NCBI RefSeq assembly: GCF_014268935.2
Contig: NZ_JABWRJ020000001.1
Span: 186,001-250,000 of the forward strand
Source: Pseudomonas peradeniyensis
GTDB lineage: Bacteria; Pseudomonadota; Gammaproteobacteria; Pseudomonadales; Pseudomonadaceae
Reading direction: 5' to 3'
DNA length: 64,000 nt
Shown here: positions 9,717 to 17,819 of the stretch, piece by piece
How positions within the stretch are numbered: position 1 is the first letter of the stretch
Layout: every line of letters begins with the position of its first letter
Notes under the pieces: generated by a model
What the model was told of the DNA's origin: nothing
Database searches by the model: none
What the model saw: only the letters and a program-made list of their open reading frames with translations
Made by a program: the position numbers and the translations under genes

Positions 9717-10907
9717 ATGCACCACTGGATACTCGCCAGCCTGCTGGCCCTGACCGCCATACCCGCCACCGCCGCCGACCTGATCGATTTCTGGAACACC
9801 CCCCGCCACGGCGGCAACAGCTTCAATCGCCTGCCCCCGAACCAAGCCTACTTCGCTGCCCTGAAAGGCTACGGCGCCAGCTGGGTGCGCCTCTCCTACG
9901 ATAAATGGCAGCCGGCCGAACGCGATTTCCTGCTGGGCAACGCCGACGATTACCAGGGCCTGGCCGACGCCGACCTGAAGCAGCTCATTGCGGTGCTGGA
10001 CCGCGCCCACGCCGCCGGCCTCAAGGTGGTCATCACACCGCTGTCGCTCCCCGGCATGCGCTGGGCGCAGAACAACCAGAATCGCTTCGACGACCGGCTA
10101 TGGCAGGACAAGCGTTACTGGACCCAGTCCGCCCGCTTCTGGCGAGACGTTGCCCAGGCCCTCAAGGACCACCCGGCCGTTGCCGCCTACAATCTCATCA
10201 ACGAGCCCGCGCCCGAGAAGCATGGCGGTCTGGCCGAGCACGCCGACCTTGATCGGATGAAGCAGTGGTACGCCCGCGAGCAGGGCGGTGCGCGTGACCT
10301 GCCGGCGCTCTATCGGCAGTTGCTGGCGGCGATCCGTGAGGTCGACGGCAAGACGCCGATCATGGTCGATGCCGGCTGGTATGCCGCCGCCGATGCCTTC
10401 GGCTACTGGCCCAAGGTGCTGGCGGATGAGCGTGTGCTGTACAGCGTGCACATGTACGAACCCTATGCCGCCACCAGTGCGCCTAATCTTGCCCGCAAGC
10501 AACCCTTCGCCTATCCGGGGCCTGTGCCGTTTGCCGGGCAGACCCGGCAGTGGGATGCCGAGCAGGTAGCCCGCTATCTACAGCAACCGGTGGACTGGGC
10601 CGATTCGATCAAGTTGCCGCGTTCGCGGCTGGTGGTGGGAGAGTTCGGCTGCATGCGCCGGCTGCCCGGGTGCCGGCAGTATCTGGAGGATGTGCTCACG
10701 GTGCTGGACCGCCAGCAACTGCATTGGGCCTTCTACAGCTTCCGCGAGGACAGTTGGGACGGCATGGATTACGAGCTGGGTTCGGCCAAGGTGCCGTGGC
10801 GCTATTGGCAAGCCATCGAAAACGCCGCGCCGGACCCTTTGCCGCGCAAGGTCACGGCCGAGTTCGAGCCGATCCGCCAGCGCCTGCAGCCTGAACCGAC
10901 ACCGTGA
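9717..10907 (+). CDS. Secreted glycoside hydrolase, GH5 (cellulase-like)
   Basis: The 396-residue product starts with a clear signal peptide, MHHWILASLLALTAIPATA, cleaved before ADLIDFW. It then follows the GH5 pattern: GASWVRLSYDKW, the acid/base glutamate in NLINEPAPE (Glu163) and the nucleophile in VVGEFGCMRR (Glu309). It should cleave a beta-linked polysaccharide or oligosaccharide in the periplasm or outside; substrate cannot be read. AGGAA precedes the ATG. It is a single gene between a REP pair and marR. Confidence 0.85.
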   Translation: MHHWILASLLALTAIPATAADLIDFWNTPRHGGNSFNRLPPNQAYFAALKGYGASWVRLSYDKWQPAERDFLLGNADDYQGLADADLKQLIAVLDRAHAAGLKVVITPLSLPGMRWAQNNQNRFDDRLWQDKRYWTQSARFWRDVAQALKDHPAVAAYNLINEPAPEKHGGLAEHADLDRMKQWYAREQGGARDLPALYRQLLAAIREVDGKTPIMVDAGWYAAADAFGYWPKVLADERVLYSVHMYEPYAATSAPNLARKQPFAYPGPVPFAGQTRQWDAEQVARYLQQPVDWADSIKLPRSRLVVGEFGCMRRLPGCRQYLEDVLTVLDRQQLHWAFYSFREDSWDGMDYELGSAKVPWRYWQAIENAAPDPLPRKVTAEFEPIRQRLQPEPTP

Positions 10908-10913
10908 AATCTC

Positions 10914-10949
10914 TTGCAACATCCATAATGCGGGTATATACACGTAACC
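10914..10949 (+). promoter_or_regulatory. marR promoter with overlapping operator
   Basis: A strong promoter is visible: TTGCAA at 10914-10919, a 17-base spacer, and TATACA at 10937-10942. The expected transcription start is 10949-10950, which is the A of the marR ATG. The sequence GCGGGTATATACACGT at 10930-10945 covers the -10 box and nearly matches the perfect palindrome upstream of the next gene, so it is a likely MarR binding site for autoregulation. No Shine-Dalgarno sequence precedes the ATG. Confidence 0.7.
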
Positions 10950-11354
10950 ATGCTGACCAGTGAATGCATCTGTACCCATCTGCGTCGTGCCGCCCGTGGG
11001 GTGAGCCGGCATTACGACGAGGCCCTTGCCGGCTTCGGCATCAATGTCGCCCAGTTTTCCCTGCTGCGCCATGTGCAGCGCCTCGACCGCCCCAGCATCA
11101 CCTGCCTGGCCGAGGCCATGGGCCTTGAGCGCAGCACCCTGGGCCGTAACCTCAAGGTGCTCGAGGCCGATGGCCTGGTGCGTCTTGCCGACGGCGATGA
11201 CCAGCGCAACCGCGTGGTGCTGCTGAGCGAAGCGGGCAGGGCGCGTCTGGACGCCGCCTACCCGGCCTGGCAGCAGGCCCAGGCGCAGTTGGTGGAACGG
11301 CTGGGTGAAAGCCAGCGTGACGAGTTGGTGCGCTTGCTGGAGCAGCTTGCCTGA
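10950..11354 (+). CDS. MarR-family transcriptional regulator
   Basis: The 134-residue protein has a winged-helix MarR domain: ITCLAEAMGLERSTLGRNLKVLEADGLV is the helix-turn-helix (about residues 50-77) and the wing is in LADGDDQRNRVVLLSEAG. It carries three cysteines near the N terminus or HTH (CICTHL, TCLAE), which might make it redox or electrophile sensitive; that is inference. It likely represses itself and the downstream MFS gene through matching GCGGGTATATA sites. It appears to be translated from a leaderless mRNA (see promoter). Confidence 0.9.
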   Translation: MLTSECICTHLRRAARGVSRHYDEALAGFGINVAQFSLLRHVQRLDRPSITCLAEAMGLERSTLGRNLKVLEADGLVRLADGDDQRNRVVLLSEAGRARLDAAYPAWQQAQAQLVERLGESQRDELVRLLEQLA

Positions 11355-11370
11355 ACGGCTACGATAGAAA

Positions 11371-11386
11371 GCGGGTATATACCCGC
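11371..11386. promoter_or_regulatory. Candidate MarR operator upstream of the MFS gene
   Basis: GCGGGTATATACCCGC is a perfect 16-base palindrome 32 bases before the MFS start codon. The same 12-base core GCGGGTATATAC occurs in the marR promoter 440 bases upstream. Two matching palindromic sites flanking a MarR gene are strong circumstantial evidence for its binding site. The centre TATATACC may double as a -10 box. Confidence 0.75.
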
Positions 11387-11418
11387 ATCAACCTTGCGAT
11401 GGGCTGGAGACAACGACA

Positions 11419-12621
11419 ATGACTTCCCTTTGGCGGAGCAGCGGTTGGGTACTTCTGGGGGCGGCGCTGATCCTGGCGTTGTCGCTGGGGGTGCGACATG
11501 GTTTCGGCCTGTTCCTGGCGCCGATGAGTGCCGAATTCGGCTGGGGCCGCGAAGTGTTCGCCTTCGCCATCGCCTTGCAGAACCTGATCTGGGGGTTGGC
11601 CCAGCCGTTCACCGGCGCCCTTGCCGACCGCCTGGGCGCGGCCAAGGTGGTGGTGATCGGCGGCATTCTCTACACCGCCGGCCTGGTGATGATGGGCATG
11701 GCCGACTCGGCCTGGTCGCTGTCGCTGAGCGCCGGCCTGCTGATCGGCATTGGCCTGTCCGGCACCTCGTTCTCGGTGATCCTCGGCGTGGTCGGGCGCG
11801 CCGTGCCGGCGGAAAAACGCAGCATGGCCATGGGCATCGCCAGCGCCGCCGGCTCCTTCGGCCAGTTCGCCATGCTCCCTGGCACCCTCGGCCTGATCCA
11901 GTGGCTGGGCTGGTCGGCGGCGTTGCTGGTGCTGGGCCTGATGGTGGCGTTGATCGTGCCGTTCGTAGGTATGCTGCGCGACCGCCCGCTGCCCAGCCAT
12001 GGCGCCGAGCAGAGCCTCGGCCAGGCGCTGCGCGAGGCCTGTTCGCACTCCGGTTTCTGGCTGCTGGCACTGGGCTTTTTCGTCTGCGGCTTCCAGGTGG
12101 TGTTCATCGGCGTGCACCTGCCGGCCTACCTGGTCGACCAACACCTGCCGGCGATCACCGGCACCACTGTGCTGGCGCTGGTCGGCCTGTTCAATATCGT
12201 CGGCACCTACACCGCCGGCTGGCTCGGTGGGCGCATGTCCAAGCCGCGCCTGTTGACCGGCTTGTACCTGCTGCGCGCCGTGGTCATCGTGTTGTTCCTC
12301 TGGGCACCGGTGACCCAGTTCAGCGCCTACCTGTTCGGTATCGCCATGGGCCTGCTGTGGCTGTCCACGGTGCCATTGACCAATGGTACCGTGGCCACGC
12401 TGTTCGGCGTGCGCAACCTGTCGATGCTCGGCGGCATCGTGTTCCTGTTCCACCAGTTGGGCGCGTTCCTGGGTGGCTGGCTGGGCGGGGTGGTCTATGA
12501 CCAGACCGGCAGCTACGACCTGGTATGGCAGATCTCGATCCTGCTCAGCCTGCTGGCCGCGGCCCTCAATTGGCCGGTGCGCGAGCGTCCGGTCGCTCGC
12601 CTGCAGGCCCAGGCCGCATGA
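11419..12621 (+). CDS. MFS transporter under MarR control
   Basis: The 400-residue protein has about twelve hydrophobic segments and major-facilitator signatures such as GALADRLGAAKVVVIGG in the loop after helix 2. It lacks a known substrate motif; resemblance is to the OFA/monocarboxylate-like or CynX-like branch rather than to a drug pump I can name. A GGAG box precedes the ATG. It lies downstream of the marR gene with its own operator, so induction by a ligand of the MarR protein is likely. A four-base overlap couples it to the next small gene. Confidence 0.85.
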   Translation: MTSLWRSSGWVLLGAALILALSLGVRHGFGLFLAPMSAEFGWGREVFAFAIALQNLIWGLAQPFTGALADRLGAAKVVVIGGILYTAGLVMMGMADSAWSLSLSAGLLIGIGLSGTSFSVILGVVGRAVPAEKRSMAMGIASAAGSFGQFAMLPGTLGLIQWLGWSAALLVLGLMVALIVPFVGMLRDRPLPSHGAEQSLGQALREACSHSGFWLLALGFFVCGFQVVFIGVHLPAYLVDQHLPAITGTTVLALVGLFNIVGTYTAGWLGGRMSKPRLLTGLYLLRAVVIVLFLWAPVTQFSAYLFGIAMGLLWLSTVPLTNGTVATLFGVRNLSMLGGIVFLFHQLGAFLGGWLGGVVYDQTGSYDLVWQISILLSLLAAALNWPVRERPVARLQAQAA

Positions 12622-12740
12622 ACCGCCTGTTCGGGCGTGGCCTGCTGCTGGTCGCCGCCGTGCTGGTGCTGGCGCTGGTGTGGTGGGGCTGGCACAAGGG
12701 CGGGCTGGCGTTGATGCAGTTGGGCATGAGCCTGTGTTAA
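12618..12740 (+). CDS. 40-residue single-span membrane peptide
   Basis: The ATG at 12618 overlaps the TGA of the MFS gene (ATGA). The product [19 protein letters not shown] and onward is a basic N terminus followed by one hydrophobic helix and a short C-terminal tail ending MQLGMSLC. Translational coupling to the transporter suggests an accessory subunit or a stabilising peptide, but this is inference. It could be a chance extension; the hydrophobic pattern and exact coupling favour a real gene. Confidence 0.6.
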   Translation: MNRLFGRGLLLVAAVLVLALVWWGWHKGGLALMQLGMSLC

Positions 12741-12786
12741 GCGCTACCCTGCACAGTCAAGGAATCATGTGCAGGAGATCGCTATC

Positions 12787-13347
12787 ATGCATGCCCGCTG
12801 GCTGACCCTACCCCTGCTGGCCCTGGCCGCCGCCACTTCGAGCTGGGCGGCCGACTGCCCGGCGCTGCTCCAGGGCAGCCTGCCGGAGCTGCGCGGCAAG
12901 GAGCAGATCGACCTGTGCCAGCGCTTCGCCGGCAAGCCGCTGGTGGTGATCAACACCGCCAGCTACTGCGGCTTCGCCCCGCAGTTCGAAGGCCTCGAGG
13001 CGACCTACAAGGACTACCGCGAGCAGGGCCTGGAAATGCTCGGTGTGCCGTCCAACGACTTCAAGCAGGAAGACGCCGACAGCGACAAGACCGCCAAGGT
13101 CTGCTACGCCAACTACGGCGTGACCTTCACCATGACCAAGGCCCAGCCGGTGCGCGGCAAGGACGCGATTCCGCTGTTCGTCGAGCTGGCCCGGCAGAGC
13201 AGCGCGCCGAAGTGGAACTTCTACAAGTACGTGGTGGACCGCAAGGGCAAGGTGATCGGCAATTTCTCCAGCCTGACCAAGCCGGATGATCCGGCGTTCA
13301 GGGCGGCGATCGACAAGGCGATTGCTTCGCAACCTGTGGGGCAATAG
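12787..13347 (+). CDS. Periplasmic glutathione-peroxidase-like protein
   Basis: The 186-residue protein reduces peroxides using a thiol. [21 protein letters not shown] is a signal peptide, placing it in the periplasm. The family motif [19 protein letters not shown] has cysteine 61 at the catalytic position (not selenocysteine), and GVPSNDF and [20 protein letters not shown] match later conserved blocks. The ATG at 12787 has AGGAG 10 bases ahead. A piece of the 3' half is duplicated 1.2 kb downstream (14354-14489). Confidence 0.9.
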   Translation: MHARWLTLPLLALAAATSSWAADCPALLQGSLPELRGKEQIDLCQRFAGKPLVVINTASYCGFAPQFEGLEATYKDYREQGLEMLGVPSNDFKQEDADSDKTAKVCYANYGVTFTMTKAQPVRGKDAIPLFVELARQSSAPKWNFYKYVVDRKGKVIGNFSSLTKPDDPAFRAAIDKAIASQPVGQ

Positions 13348-13365
13348 GTCCGGCGTGGCTTTAGT

Positions 13366-13500
13366 ATGACCTGATATTTTTGCCAGTTTCCCTCGGTGGC
13401 GAAGTGGTTCAGCCTTGCTGAAACATCGCGCTCGCCCGGAGGGCATCATGGCAATGAACTATCTAACGGCATGCGACCAGCAACATTCCGTTCTGGTGTC
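13366..13500 (+). repeat. Rhs cassette leader, direct repeat copy 1
   Basis: About 135 bases, from GACCTGATATTTTTGCC through the first codons of the Rhs gene, recur almost unchanged at 14522-14656. Only a few substitutions are seen (for example CAGCC to CAACC). The repeat covers the untranslated leader, the GGAGG ribosome site and about 16 codons. It is the left boundary shared by both cassettes. Confidence 0.9.
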
Positions 13501-14335
13501 GGCAGGTGCTGCCCGGGGCTACACGCCTTATGGTGCATTGCCATCGGCTACGGGGCCGCGGCTGGCGTATGTCGGCCAGGTGCGTGAATCTTTGATGGGG
13601 CTTTATCACTTGGGGAATGGGCATCGAAGTTACGATCCCTGCTTGATGCGCTTTTTATCTCCAGATGCGTTGAGTCCGTTTGGCAGGGGAGGCATGAATG
13701 CGTATGTCTACTGTGCTGGAGATCCGGTGAACTATCAGGATCGGAATGGTAGGTGGCCAACTGGTAGAGGGGCGAAAATTCCTGATGGCTGGGCGCCTGG
13801 GAATGGGTCAATTAGAAGTCAAATGTTTTCTAGTGCTCCTGGTTCTGAAGGATATGGTTCAACGCTAACTTATGATTTGCCTGCCGGAGCCTCGACACCA
13901 GGTGTCTCGGGAGTGGATGACTCTATGTTGTCGAAAGGCATAGGGGTTGCTTCGGCGGGTATGACCATTGCTCATGGGTGGTTCGCCATGAAAGCATTCA
14001 GAAAAGGCAATTTCAAGGAAGCGGGTGCTCATGGATTCGCATTCGTCACCAATGCCGGAGGTACAGCAGTAGCGGTTACGGATTATTTTATGTGGGGGAA
14101 AGGTAATGCCGCTGATGGTGATGTGATATTTACTCAGATTCCTTACGAATCATTTAGTGTTTTTGCAAAGATTGCACAAGGGTTAACTTCTAGTTTTGCG
14201 TTTGGTATTTCTTCGGGGGGCGGTGGTGTAGCGGTAAAAAAACCGGATACGATGATCGAAATGCAAGAAACTAGAACTTTAAATCAAGCTACTCGCGAGG
14301 GTGATGCCAGGGAGAATCTACTCTCAAAACTTTGA
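13448..14335 (+). CDS. Rhs-core orphan protein with hydrophobic tip, copy 1
   Basis: The 295-residue product is a short Rhs repeat-associated core protein. Residues 1-100 hold the core: YTPYG near 24-28, [28 protein letters not shown] in the middle (in two blocks), and [19 protein letters not shown] at the end. The remaining 195 residues are unlike the core and AT-rich: glycine/alanine-rich hydrophobic stretches around residues 160-245, then a polar tail with DTMIEMQ. No nuclease or deaminase motif is recognised. GGAGG precedes the ATG at 13448, which is preferred over an upstream in-frame ATG at 13415. No immunity gene is visible behind it. Whether it is a toxin is unknown. Confidence 0.85.
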   Translation: MAMNYLTACDQQHSVLVSAGAARGYTPYGALPSATGPRLAYVGQVRESLMGLYHLGNGHRSYDPCLMRFLSPDALSPFGRGGMNAYVYCAGDPVNYQDRNGRWPTGRGAKIPDGWAPGNGSIRSQMFSSAPGSEGYGSTLTYDLPAGASTPGVSGVDDSMLSKGIGVASAGMTIAHGWFAMKAFRKGNFKEAGAHGFAFVTNAGGTAVAVTDYFMWGKGNAADGDVIFTQIPYESFSVFAKIAQGLTSSFAFGISSGGGGVAVKKPDTMIEMQETRTLNQATREGDARENLLSKL

Positions 14336-14353
14336 GCATGTTCCCGAGAGGGG

Positions 14354-14520
14354 CGGCAAGGACGAGATCCCGCTGTTCGTCGAACTGGCCCGGCAGAGCA
14401 GCGCGCCGAAGTGGAACTTCTACAAGTACGGGGTGGACCGCAAGGGCAAGATGATCGGCAATTTCTCCAGCCTGACCAAGCCGGATGACTGCGAGGGCTA
14501 TAGGTCCTGCGTGGGCCGAC
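14354..14520 (+). pseudogene. Remnant of the glutathione peroxidase gene 3' end
   Basis: Bases 14354-14489 repeat 13155-13290 of the intact peroxidase gene with few changes, encoding [16 protein letters not shown] and [20 protein letters not shown] in one open frame. About 45 bases of the original 3' end are then missing, and similarity resumes across the stop region (GGCTATAGGTCC against GGCAATAGGTCC). It has no start codon of its own and no signal peptide. It marks the left flank of the duplicated Rhs cassette. Confidence 0.9.
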
Positions 14521-14521
14521 A

Positions 14522-14656
14522 ATGACCTGATATTTTTGCCAGTTTCCCTCGGTGGCGAAGTGGTTCAACCTTGCTGAAACATCGCGCTCACCCGGAGGGC
14601 ATCATGGCAATGAACTATCTAACGGCATGCGACCAGCAATATTCCGTTCTTGCGTC
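14522..14656 (+). repeat. Rhs cassette leader, direct repeat copy 2
   Basis: Second copy of the leader and N-terminal coding block seen at 13366-13500, exactly 1156 bases downstream. The two copies offer a site for homologous recombination that would delete or swap the intervening Rhs gene. Confidence 0.9.
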
Positions 14657-15494
14657 GGCAGGTACTGCTCGAAGCTATCCGCCTTATGGTGAATTGTCAG
14701 CAGCTACTGGCCCACGGTTGGCATACTGTGGGCAACTCCGTGAGGCATTGACGGGAGCTTACTACCTGGGTAGTGGACATCGCAGTTACACCCCGCGTTT
14801 GATGCGGTTTATATCTCCGGATTCGTTGAGTCCGTTCGCAAAAGGAGGCATCAATGCGTACGCCTATTGTGCGGGAGATCCGATAAACTATCAGGATCGT
14901 ACTGGTCGTGCGCCTAGACGTAATTATACTTTGCCGAAGATTGGTGGCCCTGACTGGAATCTTCGAGGTAATATGTTCCGTAACGCTACTGGATCTGAGG
15001 GTAGTTACCAAATATCGAGCTCGACGCAAGCTTATAACTCGTATTCTGAGTCCCCGGCGGTAGAACCCTCGTGGGTAGGTGATGCTGCACAGGGATGGGA
15101 GTATACTTCATATACTTTTGCCCTTGCTCATGCAACGGCTGGATTTAGACTGATGAGCTCTAACCCAGTGGCAGCGATTGCTAACTTTGGCGCAGCAACT
15201 GTCCATGCCTTCGGCGCCGGAGCGGCGAGGACATTACGTTTAAGTGGGGTGGCTGGCTCTTTGCCAATGAATGCTACTGAACAATGGTTATATGGGTTTG
15301 GTACCAGTTATGTGATTGGTTTACAGATTGCAAGTGCCAGTGGTGCAGTTTACATGTCTAGGTCTACGCCAAGTGCTAATGGCGGGCAGTCGGACAATAG
15401 TGTCGAAATGCAGGCATTGAATGCAGGTAGTGGTTCTTCGGCAGTTCCACCTGGTAATAGTGAAGCGGGCACGCTATTACGCGAAAGCAATTGA
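14604..15494 (+). CDS. Rhs-core orphan protein with hydrophobic tip, copy 2
   Basis: The 296-residue product shares its first 100 residues with copy 1 ([44 protein letters not shown]) and then diverges. The tip, residues 101-296, is again AT-rich and has two alanine/glycine-rich hydrophobic zones near 175-225 and 240-265, followed by a polar tail with NSVEMQ close to the DTMIEMQ of copy 1. The start is the ATG after GGAGG, as in copy 1. No immunity candidate follows before the bidirectional terminator at 15638. No function is recognised for the tip. Confidence 0.85.
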   Translation: MAMNYLTACDQQYSVLASAGTARSYPPYGELSAATGPRLAYCGQLREALTGAYYLGSGHRSYTPRLMRFISPDSLSPFAKGGINAYAYCAGDPINYQDRTGRAPRRNYTLPKIGGPDWNLRGNMFRNATGSEGSYQISSSTQAYNSYSESPAVEPSWVGDAAQGWEYTSYTFALAHATAGFRLMSSNPVAAIANFGAATVHAFGAGAARTLRLSGVAGSLPMNATEQWLYGFGTSYVIGLQIASASGAVYMSRSTPSANGGQSDNSVEMQALNAGSGSSAVPPGNSEAGTLLRESN

Positions 15495-15637
15495 GCACCT
15501 TTCGGAGACACTCAAAATCGAGAGGTTCGTCCAAATCCCAGGGGCCGGGTGACGACTTTACTCTATCGGCGCACGCTCGTTGGGGTGTGAGGTGAAGTTC
15601 ATGCTCATGGATTTGGGCGAGCAATGGCCTGTGCAGG

Positions 15638-15672
15638 CATGAAAAAACCGCCACGAGGGCGGTTTTTTCATG
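15638..15672. terminator. Bidirectional rho-independent terminator
   Basis: CATGAAAAAACCGCC, a five-base loop, and the mirrored GGCGGTTTTTTCATG form a strong hairpin with U-tracts in both directions. It lies between the second Rhs gene and the convergent FadL-type gene and can end both. The 140 bases between the Rhs stop and this hairpin hold nothing I recognise. Confidence 0.9.
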
Positions 15673-15685
15673 CTGCGGCAGTGAC

Positions 15686-16948
15686 TCAGAAGCGGTAGGT
15701 CAGCGAAGCACCAACGCCGTGAGCGCTGTTTTCGTACTTGGCCTGGTAGGTACCCTTGGTCGGGCTTGCCAGGTTGACCTTGGTGTCTTCCTCCCACAGG
15801 TAGGAGTAGGCCACGTCGATGGTCATATCGTCGTTCGGGCTCCAGCCGGCACCCAGGCTGAAGATCTTGCGATCGCCCGTGGGGATGCGTGGCGACCGGT
15901 CCTGGTTGTTGGTCGGCGACTGGTCGACCGAGAAGCCGGTACGCAGGGTCCACTGCTTGTTCACCTTGTAGGAGGCACCAACAGCGCCTGCCCAGGTGTC
16001 ATGCCAGTTCTGCTCTTCGGTGATGGTGCCGAACTGGGCGCGCAGCGCCGCTGGGACTTCGTTGTCGACGGTGATGTCCTTCAGGCGGCTCCAGCGCGTG
16101 AAGGTGGTGCCAGCGTACAGGGTCCACTGGTCGTCGAGCTCGTGGGTGACCGAGAAGTCTACCGACTCAGGGGTCTTGATCTTCAGTTCGGCATCGAACT
16201 TGCTGCCGCTGTACGGTCCGATCAGGGCGCTGTTGACCTTGGTGTTGCCTTCGAGCTTGTAGTCCACCATCGAGTGGTAGGTCAGGCCGAGGCGGGTGTG
16301 GTCGGTGGCCTGGACCAGGATACCGATGTTGTAGCCGACGGCGGTGTCGTCACCCTTGATCTTCACTTCGCCATCGTTGCGGCCAGGGGTGAAGCGGTTG
16401 ACGATGTTCGAACCCAGCTCGCCCTTGATGCGGTTGATGGTCGGGCCGAAGCCGATCGACACCTTGTCGTTGAAGGCATAGCTGATGGTGGGCTGGAAGG
16501 TCACCACTTCGACATGGCTCTTCTTGCCCCAATAGCGCGCGGCGTCGCCGCTGCCGTAGTCGGTGACCAGGCCGAACGGCACGTAGACGCCGAAACCGAC
16601 AGCCCAGTGGTCATCGATCGGCTTGACGTAGTAGCCCATCGGCACGCCGACGGTCGGGACCATGTCTCCGTCGGTTTCTCCCCCGAGGTTGCTGCCGCGG
16701 CCCGAGATATCGGACTTGGCGAAAATGGCTGCGCCACCTACGGTGACTTCCTGACGCTTGAGGCGTGACATACCTGCCGGGTTTCCGTAAACGGTGCTGG
16801 CATCATCGGCAGAAGAAGAACGCCCCGCAAAACCTGTTCCCATGCCGCTGACACTTTGTTCGTTCAGCGCGAAACCGCTGGCGAGCAAGTGGCTGGAAGC
16901 GAAGGCAACGGCAATACCGAGAGAGGTTTTGAGCAATACTTTTTTCAT
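15686..16948 (-). CDS. FadL/OmpP1/TodX family outer membrane porin
   Basis: The 420-residue product carries long-chain fatty acids or other hydrophobic compounds across the outer membrane. It starts MKKVLLKTSLGIAVAFASSH, a signal peptide ending LLASG, then FALNEQSVSGMGTGFAGR, the family N-terminal hatch. The GNPAGMSRLK block (NPAG is the FadL signature) follows. The chain ends in a terminal aromatic beta-strand (SLTYRF). I chose the ATG at 16948, which has AAGGAG, over an upstream in-frame ATG at 16993. Substrate is not readable. Confidence 0.92.
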   Translation of the reverse strand: MKKVLLKTSLGIAVAFASSHLLASGFALNEQSVSGMGTGFAGRSSSADDASTVYGNPAGMSRLKRQEVTVGGAAIFAKSDISGRGSNLGGETDGDMVPTVGVPMGYYVKPIDDHWAVGFGVYVPFGLVTDYGSGDAARYWGKKSHVEVVTFQPTISYAFNDKVSIGFGPTINRIKGELGSNIVNRFTPGRNDGEVKIKGDDTAVGYNIGILVQATDHTRLGLTYHSMVDYKLEGNTKVNSALIGPYSGSKFDAELKIKTPESVDFSVTHELDDQWTLYAGTTFTRWSRLKDITVDNEVPAALRAQFGTITEEQNWHDTWAGAVGASYKVNKQWTLRTGFSVDQSPTNNQDRSPRIPTGDRKIFSLGAGWSPNDDMTIDVAYSYLWEEDTKVNLASPTKGTYQAKYENSAHGVGASLTYRF

Positions 16949-17092
16949 TATTAGAAACTCCTTGGGATCTCCGAGGCGGAAAGCTACCAACAAATGCCGC
17001 GCTGCGCCATAGGCTGAAACGCAGGAGATAGAGCGGTTTTGTAGGACAATCCGACCAAAATTCCGTTTATTCCGGTTGTAGGACGCGTTAGC

Positions 17093-17575
17093 TCAGGAGG
17101 CGGGGGCCAGCATCGGCTCGATGCAATGGTGCCAGGCCTGGGTGAAATCCCGCAGGCGCCCCTGGGGCTGGAAGGTCTGCCGCCAGATCCGCGCCAGGCC
17201 CAGCAGATCGTCGGCCGCCGGCAAGGGCAGGGCCTGCTCTTCGATCAGCATCCAGGCAATGGCGGTGGCGTAGCGCAGGTTGACGGTCAGCTCGAGGTGC
17301 GGGCCGCCGAGGAAGGCGTGCTGGCTGGCCAGGCCACGCACCAGGCTGGCTAGTTCGGGGTCACGGGCCAGGTATTCGTCCCACAGGCAACGGTGACGAT
17401 TCCCACCGATCCTGTAGAGCCCATGGCCACGTCGGTCATGCAGGGCAGCCCCCAGCGCAGACTGGCTCGCGGCAACGCCCAGTAACAAAGCTTCGGCGCT
17501 TTCGCAGTGGCGACCCAGGTAGATCAGGGTCGGCCGGATCACATATCGACTCAACTCGTTCGCAGCGATGCCCAT
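17093..17575 (-). CDS. Conserved hypothetical protein, 160 residues
   Basis: The frame starts MGIAANELSRYVIRPTLIYL with an AGAGGG ribosome site. It is a helical soluble protein; features that can be seen are RPTLIYLGRHCESAEALLLG, where a single Cys and Glu follow a hydrophobic helix, an IGGNRHRCLWDEYL segment, and a C-terminal TQAWHHCIEP. I recognise no family. The two cysteine/histidine clusters (RHRC and HHC) could bind metal, which is speculation. It stands alone between the FadL gene and a DUF3509 gene, all on the reverse strand. Confidence 0.7.
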   Translation of the reverse strand: MGIAANELSRYVIRPTLIYLGRHCESAEALLLGVAASQSALGAALHDRRGHGLYRIGGNRHRCLWDEYLARDPELASLVRGLASQHAFLGGPHLELTVNLRYATAIAWMLIEEQALPLPAADDLLGLARIWRQTFQPQGRLRDFTQAWHHCIEPMLAPAS

Positions 17576-17819
17576 GATGCCCTCTGCTGAAAAGGGCCGA
17601 CGGGCGCTGGAGCTTGGCAGCTGGTGAGTGGTCAGGCCCGCCGGAAGCGGCAGGAGCCGCTCGAGTTGAAGTGTAGTGTGATAACTGTGGTGTAAAGGGC
17701 TGTTTTTAAATCGATTGCAGCCCGAAGGCGCGGGGCATATGCCCGCTGGCGATTAGGCCAATTACCTTCAGGCTGGGTGTTGCATGGCGTATTCATGGCG
17801 TGAATCACCCGCCATTCGT

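Noticed and set aside
14301..14525. Open frame joining the end of the first Rhs gene to the peroxidase remnant
   Set aside because: The frame arises by chance continuation from Rhs sequence into the remnant. It has no ribosome site and only part of the peroxidase fold.
13448..15494. Insertion sequence or transposase as the cause of the duplication
   Set aside because: No transposase frame, terminal inverted repeats or target-site duplications seen around either cassette. Homologous recombination at the repeated leader is enough to explain it.
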